From Ostrinia nubilalis (lineage: Eukaryota > Arthropoda > Insecta > Lepidoptera > Crambidae): a DNA stretch of 64,000 nt. A program made the position numbers and the translations under genes. The notes below the pieces were generated by a model. It worked only from the letters and a program-made list of their open reading frames with translations, was not told the origin of the DNA and ran no database searches. The stretch covers positions 5,052,001 to 5,116,000 of the forward strand of contig NC_087099.1 in the NCBI RefSeq assembly GCF_963855985.1, given 5' to 3'. The first letter of the stretch is position 1. Each line of letters starts with the position of its first letter. Of the stretch, positions 47,648 to 57,323 are shown piece after piece.

Positions 47648-50600
47648 CTGAAAAATATTTTTTGTTATATTATCATTTCATCATCATCATCATCTCAGCC
47701 ATAATGCTGAACATGGGCCTCCCCCAATGCTTTCCATGTTGCCCGGTTGGTAGCGGCCTGCGTTCAGCGCAGCGCCTTCCTGCTACCTTTATGATGTCGT
47801 CGGTCCAACGAATTTTTGTTATATCCCTTATAAATATAAATTTAAAAAAGGTTTTGCTAAATAGAAATTTTAGCAATTCTAGAGCATAGATTAATAAAGC
47901 CTAGATAGATAATAAGCGCAAGAAAAGTGAGGCAACTTCCGCTTGAAACATTATTGTTTTATTTAAAATGTCTTACCTATTAAATAATTTTATTAAGGTA
48001 AATGTGGATAAAAATATCTCATATTCGAAAAAAAGCGCCTTAATTTAAATATATCCTACTAATATTATAAAGGTGAAAGTTTGTGTGGATGTTTGTTACT
48101 CTTTCACGCAAAAAGTACTGAACGGATTTGGTTGAAACTTTACAGTATTATTATTTTGTAACCCAGATTAACATATAGGCTATAATTTATGCGAATCTGT
48201 GGCACTAAATGTCACGTGAAGCCGCGGGCAAAAGCTAGTTTATAATAATTTATAGATTTTTGCCTCACTTTTGACGAAGCGTTTTTATGAAGACTATCCA
48301 TAGTATCCATCTAGGCTTTATTAATTTAAGTTCTAGAGATAAAATAAAAAAAAAACTGCTTGAATGTTGAACAGACATCACAAAGCCATCATAATAATTA
48401 TATGTTGAATCAAAAATGTCGTCTAAGGAGCTGTTGCCAGAAAACTGTATTTTCTTTCATAAATTAGATAATTAATTTCGTGCTATTTTTTACTTACCGT
48501 ACATTCATGATTATCATTTAGGAAAGCGTATGTCAAGGGGCTGTAATCAGTCGTTTCATGGCCTATAGTAATATCGTTCCAACCCTTTAAAACTAAAGCT
48601 GTCCCAGGTTGGTCAATGACGTATGAATTTTTGCAATGATACCTTATTACTTGCTTTACTTGCGTAGATCTCTTTTGTAACCAAGCGATACGGTCCATAG
48701 ACATCTGAAATAAATGAAAAATTACATTGAAAATTATTTGAAGGCGAATAATAATTTGTACGGCCTACTGAATGAGAGTATGAAATAACCTCTCTTACCG
48801 CCTCTGGACGTGCTTTGCGATTTTCTTGTCTATTTTTAATTCCCAGATCCAGAGATCGCGGGTTCGATTGTAAATAAAGTATTATTTATTAATCTAAAAT
48901 CGTATTCGGCTGGGGGCGAAGTGTTACTGTATGATCTCATTCGATTATTTCTAAACTATACAAGATATCGAAAAACTGGTTACTAATCCTGAAAGTGCTC
49001 CACAAGCTCTATCCAATGATACCAATATTAAGTTACAGAATTAACTGGATCTATCCGAAAATTTAATGTTTTCAGCCTCCATACTAAATGTATGCCAGCC
49101 ACAATATTAGAAGTGTCAAAAGTTTTTATTAAAAAATAATCACTTAAAATGAACTCGTAAATAGCATTCTTATTTAAACTATTCTTGGAAAACATTTATT
49201 TATTTATTTATTTTTATTTATTTATTTATTATTCATTATTGAGCAATTACATATTTGATCCAAATAGCGTCCTAAATCCTTTTTAGGTTTGTCTAGACGC
49301 TATTGTTCTCTATACAAATAAAAACAAACGTTTTAGTATAAGCATTCACAATATTGTTTTTAGGAGAGCACATTGGTTTTAGGATTAACTTGCTATAATA
49401 TTAACAAGACATGAGTGCCATGACTGTGGCTGTACTAAATGTATGGAAGCTGGAAACATTGAATTTTCGAATGGATCCAGTTTATTTTGTAACCTATTAT
49501 TGGTACCGTTGGATAGAGCTCGTGAAGCACTTTCAGGATCAGTAACCAGTTTTTGAATATCTTGTATAGTTTTTAATATTATGTGGTTTTACTAAATGTA
49601 TGGAAGCTGGAAACATTGAATTTTCGGATAGATCCAGTTTATTATGTAACCTATTATTGGTACCGTTTGAAAGAGCTTGTGAAGCACTTTCAGAATCCGT
49701 AATCAGATTTTCGATATCTTGTATAGTTTAGAAATAATCGAGTGAGATCACTTAACGTTTCCACCCTGTATGCAGCGTGAGACGTCCACCCACAAGGTGG
49801 ACCGACTAAATCATAAAGGTAGCAGGGAAGCGCTGGACGCAGGCCGCCACCAATCGATCAACATGGAAAGCATTGGGGGTGGCCTATGTTCAGCAGTGGA
49901 CGTCCTATGGCTGAAATGATGATGATGATGATGATGATGATAATAATATTACGTCATTACTTACATTATAAAATTTCTTCAAATCAAAATTTCTTTTACT
50001 TAGCCAAAACGGTTCGGTTTCATTAACAACGTATTTGTCGTGTTCTGTTGTCGGTGATAAGGGGAGACACGTCATATGATTGACCTTGTCACATTTTACT
50101 TGAAATCTGTCTTCAGGTCGCACCCAAATTGTATCTAAAAATATAATCAGAATTAATTACGTATTTTTTTGGTCATAAAGGGCCCTTTTCCACGGCATGC
50201 AATCCAGTTTTGCCAGAATATGTAATTCAGGACTGAGGGCTGAGCGTGAGTTTACATCACAAGTCGTCACTGAGCGCGTAAAAAATGACATTAAATATAT
50301 GAAGGATTGTACAGCGCTCCTAGCGGGTTTCAAGATATAAACTCACACTAAGCCCTCTGTTGTGTCGTGTCGTGAGTTACAACCTGTGTTACAACTGTGT
50401 TTAACACTAGTATTCACAACGATGCTTGCTTGTTTTTAAATACGGGCGTTAAATTCGAATCCCAAATTCGAACTTATCGGTGATATTTTGCGAGACACTG
50501 CAAACTGGATGTTGGTGTGAATTTTTATATTAAAACGTGCAGAAAACAGTTTGCAGAAACTGAAAAAGATTTTTTCGTGGGAATGAGCCCAAAAATATAC

Positions 50601-53600
50601 ACTTTATTAACAGCGACTGCCGCCCGCGACTTCAAAGTCAAGTCAAAGTCAAAATTTCTTTATTTGTATAGTCGTCAAATATTTTGCTCTTCGTACGCGT
50701 TGACCTCGTTTTACCCCCTTATGGGTTGAATTTTGCAAAATCCCGTGTCTTAGTGAGCACCTACGCTCTAAAAGGAACCCATGCAAAATTTGAGACTCCT
50801 AGCACTTGTAGTCTCTGAGATTTCGTGATGAGTGAGTGAGTCAGTCAGTGACCTTTCGCCTTTATTATAGGTAGATACCTACTCAACATGATTATGTTTA
50901 CCACCTGCATTTTAGTTCACCATGCAATAATGCTATTGCTATCATTTTACGCAATATTATGGCCTCACCTCCAATACTCTTAGTGCCCCCTTCTATTGGA
51001 TCAATAATTGTATGACACAAATTATTAGCTGGTTGGTATTCAGTGCCTATACCATTTTTGCCCTCAGGCCCTTTTCCCAAAGAAGGTTCTGAAAAAAGAA
51101 AGTGATAGCCGTCAAATTCTTGAATTAAACTTATAATACTTTCTTACTACATAGCTCGCAGAATTGCTAAAATCAAGTGGCAGTGGGCAGGACACATAGC
51201 TCGTAGAGACGATGGCCGTTGGGGCAGGAAAGTTCTCGAACCTCGGGCTGGAAGACGTAGCGAGGGCAGGCCTCCTACTAGGTGGACCGACGATCTGGTA
51301 AAGGTCGGGAGAAGAGCCTAGATGCATTCATTGTGGAAAACCTTGGGGGAGGCCTTTGTCCAGCTGTGGACGTCATTTATTTTGGCTGAAACGAAAGAAC
51401 GAACTATTAAGTATAATATACTTTTAAATTACCAGGATAAGGGTAAGGACAACGTTCTGGGCACTTCCCATCCAGTCCAGGATTTCCAGATGGGCCTATG
51501 CTGCCCTGTAAAATACACATTAGAAAAATTAGGTTGGTTGATCCTACTATCCTACTAATATTATAAATGCGAAAGTTTGTATGGATGTCTGGATGTCTGG
51601 ATGTCACATGTTTGTTACTCTTTCACGCAAAAACTGTAGAACGGATTTTGATTAAACTTTACAGTATTATTGTTTATAGCCCAGAATAACATAGGTTATA
51701 ATTTATGACGATCTGTGACAATGACAAACTAAATTTCACGTGGGTGAAGCCGCGGGCAAAAGCTAGTTCAAATAAAAGATTTTCATAATTATGTGTGGGT
51801 TCACATACAAAGTAAGCACCGAATATTGGTAATGTTCAGTTCTTTTTTGAATATTCCTATAATTTTGTCTCCCGCTATTATTTGATTTGATTTTTGTTTC
51901 AAATTAACATAATTATCAGCACGTACCGTTCAGCGTTCTATTCTTTTCTATTTTTTACTTTTCTATTCAATAGTTCGTGACACCCAAAGTGATCAAAAAG
52001 TTGATAACATAACCCTATTCCAATTGTAACAAAGAAGTGCTGCGATCTTTTTAGCTACTTTGGGTGTCACTAACTATTTGACGCTGACTGTCCTAAATAA
52101 AACAATACCTAATTAGTAATCACAAAGATACTAAAAAGCACTCCGGAGGATTTGATAAATGCTACTGACAACGCCACTCTTGTGACGGAATTTAGGGCTG
52201 ACACTGTGTAGGTTTTTGTCGACACGAAAAGAAGAAGAATCACAAAGAAGGCGCTGTACGCAGGCCGCTACCAGCCGGGCAACATGGAAAGCATTGGGGG
52301 AGTCCTATGGCTGAGATGATGATGATGATGATGATGATGAATCACAAAAAATAGGGATGGCAGCGGAGATTGTATATTGTATTTTTTGGTATTAGCAATG
52401 TGATATTTTTCACCATTAAAGTTGCCACATGTGTGTCCAAACACTGTAAAGACAATAAATAGGTACATACCGGCTCTCCTTTCAGACCAATCGGACCATC
52501 AAGACCCTAGAAGGAAATAATAAACTTCTTTAAATCTATAACTGAGTTGACACAATGACTAATAATTTCAGGATACGACTTTTGTAATTTCATAAAAAAG
52601 AAGGAATAAGATTTTTGCTAGTAGGATTATAAAAATCACTTGACGTTCGCACTCGCAGTGCCGTCCAACTATTCGTATTTCATTACGCCATACACTACAT
52701 TAATCCGGGTCCATGGGTGTAATGTGTAATGTAAGATTACGTGTAATGTAGCACGAATTCTACGTGTGGACGGCACTAAAAGCATTACATGTAAAGTGCC
52801 TCCCATATTATTTCTATTTCAATACACGATACATTTTATTACGCGTTACACCGGTCTGGACCCGGCTTTACGAATTGCTTACATATAGGTATTTTCTGAA
52901 CCCAGCATACTGTGATACCTGCAATTTGTAGATTAAAATAGTGACATAAAAAAAACTTACAGTATCACCCTTCTCTCCTTTTGTACCATTTACACCTGGT
53001 AGTCCATTTCGTCCTGGTGGTCCCTGGGTAAAAAAAAAAAATTTAGTTTCCCACTACTTTAATGTGCCTTGTTGCCAACTTTAAATACGCCAAGAAAAGT
53101 CTTAAAATGTAAAGTAAACACATAAGGCCCCTCACCCACGGCGACTTTTTGTAGTGATGCTGTCACGCGTTTCGTAGGTAAACCAACGACAGCAACGCTA
53201 CTAACGCGCGTTAGTCACATTTGCATCGCGCTACAGAAGTGATGCCAACGCGCTACTCACGCGCTACAGCAGCGCGACTGTATCGATGCAAACGCGCGAC
53301 CGTGTCGGGCGACATCGGGGAGAGAACGGAGGGAGGGGTAATGAATCGCGTTTGCATCGCGACAGTATTGCGTTTGCATCACGATTGACGTATCGATGCG
53401 AACGCGCGACAGAATCGTTACTGTATCGCTACAAACCCAAATTCCCAACCCAAAAATGGGTATTCACCGTGGGCGAGGGGCCTAAAAAGTATGTACTTAC
53501 TTTTAATCCTCGTATTCCAGCAAGTCCTTGCTCGCCCTGTTCGCCTGTGTCTCCCTGAACAATATTGCAAACGGATTAAAAATCCATAATAAATAATAAA

Positions 53601-56255
53601 TAAATAAATAATAATAAATAAATAAATCTTTGGACAATTTCACACAGCGCCAGCTAGCCCCAAAGTAAGCAACTTAATGCTTGTGTTATGGGTGCTAGCT
53701 TAACGGATATACTACTTATATACATTTTTTTTTAAATATTTAAATATTATATATAATGCAAATTAAATTATAATTTATACAGCTAAAAAGTTTGTTTGTT
53801 TGTTTTTTGAAGGTTGAAAGTGCTTGTAGTAGCCATTGAATTTAGAAAAAAAGAAATTAATTCGTTTTCTGTAAGTAGGCTTTTAAATTTTAATTCAAAT
53901 AGTTTATTCAGTACCTAGGCTCTTTTTAGGGCACTTAGAAACTACTTACATAAAAAAATACTGACTTTGCTTTATACATATGTACATGTTCATTCTGTTT
54001 CAATTTGTGCTGAAGAATTTACGCACCTTTTCGCCTTTTTGTCCGATAATTTTCCAATCTTTTATATCTCTCTGAAAAATAAGAGTGTATTGTTAGCATT
54101 TTAAAAATAGAAACATCACACAGCGCCTCATTTAATAATGACCAATAGGGGTGTAGATTTTTTGGAAATATTTTTTTACAGATGTACATTTATTACACTT
54201 ATAAAAAAAATATAAAAAATAAATACACTCTTACTTAAATTTAAAAAACACTTAATTTTCGTTTTATAATCTACCGGTAAAACGCTAAAGTTCTGTCATG
54301 GAGTCGTTATGACGTCACGATCCTCCAAACATCAACATTGTTTCATAGTAAGCATAAATGCAGTTTACATCATAATGTCACTGTCACACACTGTTTAGAA
54401 GATCGTGACGTCACACGCACGCTATGATTGATGTTTGTGATCACGTGATATTATGGATTAAATATTTACTTTTTATTAATTTAAATAAAAAAGATAATAA
54501 AGTAAGAATATGTCATTTTTGGTCATTCTATAATATAAACTCTCAGAAAAACAATAATAGAATAAGGGTGTACCCCTATTCTTTAACACGTTCCAAATTG
54601 TCTTAGAACTCTTGATAAACATACGGTATAAAATATTATTTTTAAATTTCAATTAACATAATAATACAATTTACTACATCACGTTACTATTTCCAATTTA
54701 TCACGAACATTTGAAAATTCGTCACTCCTATTATTATTATTAATTAATTAATTACATCAAAGAAAGAGGATAAAATACTGAAATAACTTACCGCATCTAA
54801 TTTACACGTGCCTGTAATAGATTAAGAATAATAATATACAATTAGTTGCCACAATGTTATTATCAAATAATGAACAAAATAAAATATTTATATTTTACCT
54901 ACTATGTGTCACACATTTATATTTTACTAGCGGCCACCCGCAACTTCGTACGCGAAAATCCCGTTTTACCCCCTTAGGGGTGGAGTTTCGTAAAATCCTA
55001 TAGCGGATGCCTACGTCATAACATCTACCTGCTTGCCAAACTTCAACCCGATCCTTCCAGTGGTTTGGGCTGTGCGTTGATAGATCACTCACTATGTCAG
55101 TCAATCAGTCAGTCACCTTCGAGTTATTTATATATTTAGATATTATTAGGTATCAATAACAATTGAATAATAAAAAAAACTTGTAGCAGAGCATAGAGAA
55201 AATACTTATATTTTACCTATTTTGACAGGATGCTTTTTGTGTCCATCGAAAATTTCCTGAAAGAAAATTTTACTATGCATGTTAATTGAGTGATTTATTT
55301 GTTTGTTATTTTTTAATAAATTGGTGTAAATGTTGATGGGCCTTTTGACAATACTGTCCAATGTTATTGACGTAAATTACAAAGGTTGTACCTAACTGGT
55401 AAAATTGTTTTATTTTTTTATAAATTTGTGATTTATTAATTAGTATCTGTTCTTCTCAGCAAAACTTACCGCTACAGTACTTCCATGGGGGAATTCAGCA
55501 GTTTTGCAAATACCTGTGGATATTATTTTTTTATATATACAGGGTGTTAGGTAAATGGTTATATGAGCCGACACTAGCCCATGTTAACATGGGCATATAA
55601 ATGGTATGGTGAAGTCAGAAAATTGATATCTTCATTTTAATTATTTTAATTTTCATACAAATCGGATTTTATAAAAAATATATATTCTATTAAAATTAAA
55701 AAAATTAAAATCGATAATCGATTCGATATCACCAATATCGAATTTCTGACTTCACCATCATACCATTTATATGTCCATGTTAATATGGGCTAGTGTCGGC
55801 TCATATACCCATTTACCTAACATCCTGTATACAATACATTACAATATACATGATAGTAAAAAATTGCTTTAGTCTAATTTTCAATAATACTGTAAAGTTT
55901 CATCAAAATCCGTTCAATAGCTTATTTTGCGTGAAAGAGTAACAAACATATACATTCTCAATTCTTGATAAAAACTGTAATAAGTTTAACATGTTACACT
56001 TATAGTTTCATCATACATAAAATAGTCCCCTCCCCCCCCCCCCCTTCCTTGCAATCGCATTGCCACCTGATTTTAAAACTTGCATCAATGACTGATTTAT
56101 GTTTTTTTTAATAAAAAAATATTTACTGTTTACGTAGGTACAACGTTTGAATTTTTTTACTTCCTTTCTTAAAAATAATCAAGACATGTCATTACAAAAA
56201 ACTTACCAACTGTCAATATTACAATGAACACACTCAATAATATATTTGCGTCCAT
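47495..56255 (-). CDS. Gene B: short secreted collagen with COLFI domain, 357 aa, 13 exons
   Basis: Spliced exons (minus strand): 56255-56207, 55513-55470, 55256-55217, 54811-54792, 54071-54027, 53554-53501, 53023-52961, 52506-52471, 51505-51433, 51088-50969, 50134-49965, 48704-48498, 47647-47495. Total 1074 nt, one frame throughout, all introns GT-AG. Residues 1-16 are a signal peptide (MDANILLSVFIVILTV). An N-terminal region with C19 and C47 follows. An uninterrupted Gly-X-Y helix runs from G61 to G130, then KCPERCPYPYP. The COLFI domain spans ~166-357 (NLC, DTIWVRPEDRFQVKC, TCL, IRYHCKNSYV, WNDITIG, HECT, KTEWKHSDI, RRLPIIDFRI, terminal LCFG). VNETE is a possible N-glycan site. It is a tandem paralogue of gene A with matching intron phases; its helix is longer by one exon. 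Its own promoter and stop argue against one fused gene. Confidence 0.88.
47683..47815 (-). mobile_element. RTE-type LINE tail in gene B last intron
   Basis: CATCATCATCATCATCTCAG, ATGGGCCTCCCCCAATGC, TTGCCCGGTTGGTAGCGGCC. Starts 36 nt upstream of the exon 13 acceptor. Confidence 0.72.
47878..48337. mobile_element. MITE carrying a nested Helitron (gene B intron 12)
   Basis: Left end CTAGAGCATAGATTAATAAA...GTGAGGCA is mirrored by TGCCTCAC...TTTATTAATTTAAGTTCTAG. The Helitron 48054-48238 interrupts it. Confidence 0.65.
48054..48238 (+). mobile_element. Mini-Helitron (subfamily H3), 185 bp
   Basis: A|TCCTACTAATATTATAAAGG ... GCGGGCAAAAGCTAG|T. Ends obey the Helitron rule. Same family as 51550-51766. 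Confidence 0.75.
48498..48704 (-). CDS. Gene B exon 12 (COLFI core)
   Basis: Residues 239-307, 207 nt. MDRIAWLQKRSTQ, RYHCKNSYV, GWNDITIG and HECT; C262 and C306 are canonical C6 and C7. Acceptor TATTTCAG, donor GTAAGT. Confidence 0.92.
48932..49752. repeat. Fold-back element with a duplicated right arm (gene B intron 11)
   Basis: Left arm 48932-49095 (TGATCTCATTCGATTATTTC...) is the inverse of 49592-49752. A second copy of the right arm lies at 49432-49585, sharing ATGTATGGAAGCTGGAAACA and GAAGCACTTTCAG. Confidence 0.65.
49768..49950 (+). mobile_element. RTE-type LINE 3' end in gene B intron 11
   Basis: CGTCCACCCACAAGGTGGAC, GTTCAGCAGTGGACGTCC, (GAT)n to 49943. Lies just downstream (intron side) of the exon 11 donor. 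Confidence 0.75.
49965..50134 (-). CDS. Gene B exon 11 (COLFI N-terminal half)
   Basis: Residues 182-238. DTIWVRPEDRFQVKC and TCL; C196 and C204 keep the C4-C5 spacing. EPFWLSKRNFDL matches gene A. The Ca-binding and C2-C3 loop is absent here too. Acceptor TTTTTAG, donor GTAAGT. Confidence 0.9.
50619..50875 (-). mobile_element. Mini-Helitron remnant (subfamily H2), interrupted
   Basis: GACTGCCGCCCGCGACTTC is followed by foreign AAAGTCAAGTCAAAGTCAAA...TTTGTATAG, then GTACGCGTTGACCTCGTTTT. The other end matches H2 (GCCTTTATTATAGGTAGA). Confidence 0.55.
50969..51088 (-). CDS. Gene B exon 10 (linker and start of COLFI)
   Basis: Residues 142-181; Gly-rich linker (GKGPEGKNGIG), then EYQPANNLC. 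C166 aligns with gene A C128 (canonical C1). Acceptor TTTTTTCAG, donor GTGAGG. Confidence 0.82.
51152..51398 (+). mobile_element. RTE-type LINE 3' end in gene B intron 9
   Basis: RRIAKIKWQWAGHIARRDDG is readable, then deletions and a stop. Ends CAGCTGTGGACGTCATTTAT...GGCTGAAACGAAAGAACG. It stops about 35 nt before the exon 9 donor (51433). Confidence 0.78.
51433..51505 (-). CDS. Gene B exon 9 (end of helix, Cys pair)
   Basis: GSI GPS GNP GLD G, then KCPERCPYPYP. Two cysteines (C132, C136) directly follow the helix and could link chains. Acceptor TTTTACAG, donor GTAATT. Confidence 0.86.
51550..51766 (+). mobile_element. Mini-Helitron (subfamily H3), 217 bp
   Basis: A|TCCTACTAATATTATAAATG ... 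GCGGGCAAAAGCTAG|T. Begins 44 nt upstream of gene B exon 9. Confidence 0.75.
51966..52092. mobile_element. MITE related to 909-1031 (copy 3)
   Basis: TAGTTCGTGACACCC...GGGTGTCACTAACTATTTGA, CGCTGACTGT. The left tip is missing. Confidence 0.6.
52243..52342 (+). mobile_element. RTE-type LINE tail in gene B intron 8
   Basis: AAGGCGCTGTACGCAGGCCG, ATGGAAAGCATTGGGGGAG, a deletion, then (GAT)n. Confidence 0.7.
52471..52506 (-). CDS. Gene B exon 8 (collagen exon, 36 bp)
   Basis: Four triplets: GLD GPI GLK GEP. Acceptor TTCTAG, donor GTATGT. Exons 7 and 8 replace the single interrupted 33-bp exon of gene A. Confidence 0.86.
52961..53023 (-). CDS. Gene B exon 7 (collagen exon, 63 bp)
   Basis: Seven triplets: GPP GRN GLP GVN GTK GEK GDT. 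Acceptor T-tract then ACCCAG, donor GTAAGT. Confidence 0.9.
53127..53482. mobile_element. 356-bp CpG-rich TIR element (gene B intron 6)
   Basis: AGGCCCCTCACCCACGGCGA and inverted TCACCGTGGGCGAGGGGCCT. The interior is rich in GCGCGAC and TTTGCATCGCG motifs, unlike the AT-rich surroundings. It starts 18 nt inside the intron after exon 6. Confidence 0.72.
53501..53554 (-). CDS. Gene B exon 6 (54-bp collagen exon)
   Basis: 54 nt, six triplets: GDT GEQ GEQ GLA GIR GLK. Counterpart of gene A exon 6. Acceptor TTGTTCAG, donor GTAAGT. A GC-rich MITE begins within about 20 nt of the donor. Confidence 0.9.
53625..53745 (-). mobile_element. LINE/SINE tail (GGCTAGCTGGCGCTGTGTGA type)
   Basis: Reverse of the 23.3-kb SINE tail: AGTATATCCGTTAAGCTAGC...CTTTGGGGCTAGCTGGCG, then TTGTCCAAAGATTTATTT and an (AAATAA)n microsatellite (53580-53626). 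Confidence 0.65.
54027..54071 (-). CDS. Gene B exon 5 (start of helix)
   Basis: RDIKDWKIIGQKGEK (residues 52-66). The first Gly-X-Y triplets are GQK GEK. Unlike gene A there is no Cys just before the helix. Acceptor TTTTTCAG, donor GTGCGT. Confidence 0.8.
54140..54584. mobile_element. Possible TIR element (gene B intron 4)
   Basis: AATAGGGGTGTA near the left end and TACCCCTATT near the right end are inverted. Interior contains paired ATCGTGACGTCA/TGACGTCACGAT. Weakly defined. Confidence 0.35.
54792..54811 (-). CDS. Gene B exon 4 (20-nt micro-exon)
   Basis: Encodes GTCKLDA with Cys47. Acceptor CTATTACAG, donor GTAAGT. Same length and phase as gene A exon 4. Confidence 0.8.
54927..55140 (-). 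mobile_element. Mini-Helitron (subfamily H2), 214 bp
   Basis: On the minus strand A|TCTAAATATATAAATAACTC ... GTGGCCGCTAG|T. In gene B intron 3. Confidence 0.65.
55217..55256 (-). CDS. Gene B exon 3
   Basis: Encodes EIFDGHKKHPVKI plus the first base of Gly45. Acceptor TCTTTCAG, donor GTAAAA. Counterpart of gene A exon 3 (EVFEDKAV). Confidence 0.78.
55470..55513 (-). CDS. Gene B exon 2
   Basis: Encodes GICKTAEFPHGSTVA (residues 17-31). Acceptor ATCCACAG, donor GTAAGT. A MITE ends about 25 nt upstream of the acceptor. Confidence 0.78.
55538..55830. mobile_element. ~293-bp palindromic MITE (gene B intron 1)
   Basis: ACAGGGTGTTAGGTAAATGG...CATGTTAACATGGGC is mirrored by CCATGTTAATATGGGC...ATTTACCTAACATCCTGT. 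Arms of about 85 bp. Ends about 25 nt before the exon 2 acceptor. Confidence 0.75.
56207..56255 (-). CDS. Gene B exon 1 (signal peptide)
   Basis: ATG at 56255 gives MDANILLSVFIVILTV, a typical hydrophobic signal sequence. Donor G|GTAAGT. Phase 1, as in gene A exon 1. Confidence 0.85.
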
Positions 56256-56285
56256 AATGATGGTCACTTTTGTACTCAATAATAA

Positions 56286-56325
56286 CAACTGAAGCGCACC
56301 AGATTGTTCAACATAATATAAATAC
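56286..56325 (-). promoter_or_regulatory. Gene B core promoter: TATA box and initiator
   Basis: On the minus strand, TATTTATATTATG (around 56312-56324) is followed about 30 nt downstream by TTCAGTT, matching the arthropod initiator TCAGT with the A at 56290. This predicts a 35-nt 5' UTR to the ATG at 56255 and supports gene B having its own transcription start. Confidence 0.55.
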
Positions 56326-56744
56326 GATTAATGTAACTATTTTCCTTAAATGATATTGAAATAAATATTTTCCTGATGATGATGAACATGCAAGCTCCTA
56401 TTTTTGCCACTAAAGGTGTGGTTACACAGACTGAATGAAAATGGAATCCCCCATTGTAAAGCAGTTTTCATTTTAGTATTGTACTATAGTTAGATACTTC
56501 CCGTGAATTTAATCTTCATTTATTTTTATATCGCCAACAAGCCAACAACATCACCTTTCATTACTAACAAAAAATAATAACATCTGGTTTCATGTTATGT
56601 GCTTTAAGCATAATTTATCATTTATTTGTCTTTAAGCATTATCAGGCAACTTGGAGTCGCTTCTATGTTTTTTTAGTACATAGCTACAGTTCGTTTGCGC
56701 TTCATAGGTACACGTGAAACACCCGCACTCCTGCGTTGTCGCTT

Positions 56745-56857
56745 AAGGTAGCCTTTTGAACTAAGCGTCACAGATGCAGCGTCTTTAGCTTGTGCCACCA
56801 ACGCCGCGTCACTAACTCGCGCTGCGTCTGTGACGCTTAGTTCGAAAGGGCTACCTT
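56745..56857. mobile_element. Short palindromic MITE between the collagen genes
   Basis: Inverted arms of about 37 nt (AGGTAGCCTTTTGAACTAAG... and its near-complement ending CTACCTTT) separated by a GC-rich ~37-nt centre. It lies in the promoter-side gap of gene B. No coding potential. Confidence 0.6.
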
Positions 56858-57161
56858 TGAGGTTCAATCACACAACGCCGCGTGCAAATTGCCATCGCCT
56901 GCCAGGTCGCGCGGTCACGCGTGCGGCACGCGTTGTTTTGACCGAATCTTTACATTTACTTTGCCCTGTGAAGCGATCTTGAAATTCAATCTATCATGAA
57001 AGCTATTTTGTGTAGGAATGCATATTATTATAAGGGTTTGTCTTCTGGCTAACCTTTATTCTATTGAACATATTTTAAAGACTAAGTAGATACTTAGTTG
57101 CCTTTCAGTAGGTATTTACTTACAAATTGGGCAAAAAAATATCAATAAGCCATTTACAAAT

Positions 57162-57167
57162 TTTATT
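57162..57167 (-). terminator. Gene A polyadenylation signal
   Basis: AATAAA on the minus strand, 7 nt after the gene A stop codon. If used, the 3' UTR is unusually short (about 25-40 nt). Its motif and position support it; no downstream signal was tested. Confidence 0.5.
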
Positions 57168-57173
57168 TAACAT

Positions 57174-57323
57174 TTAACCAAAACAGAGCTCGGTTAGCTC
57201 CAAAAATAATCTTTGGTCTTCTCTTCTGACGTCTGATATACGGAAGTCAGTAACTGGTAGCCGTTTCGAGCTACCTGTCATAACAATTTCTGTGTAACCC
57301 CATTCCGTCTTGGGCGCTTCTTC
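57174..57323 (-). CDS. Gene A exon 12 (COLFI C-terminus and stop)
   Basis: Residues 277-325. KTEWGYTEIVM, RLPVTDFRI and terminal ELCFG match the COLFI ending (W-G-K-T-V...R-L-P-I-I-D-I...G-P-V-C-F). Acceptor TTTCCAG; TAA stop at 57174-57176. Confidence 0.93.
   Translation of the reverse strand, partial: EEAPKTEWGYTEIVMTGSSKRLPVTDFRISDVRREDQRLFLELTELCFG

Noticed and set aside
53286..53558. 90-codon plus-strand frame
   Set aside because: It runs through the CpG-rich MITE and then antisense of collagen exon 6.
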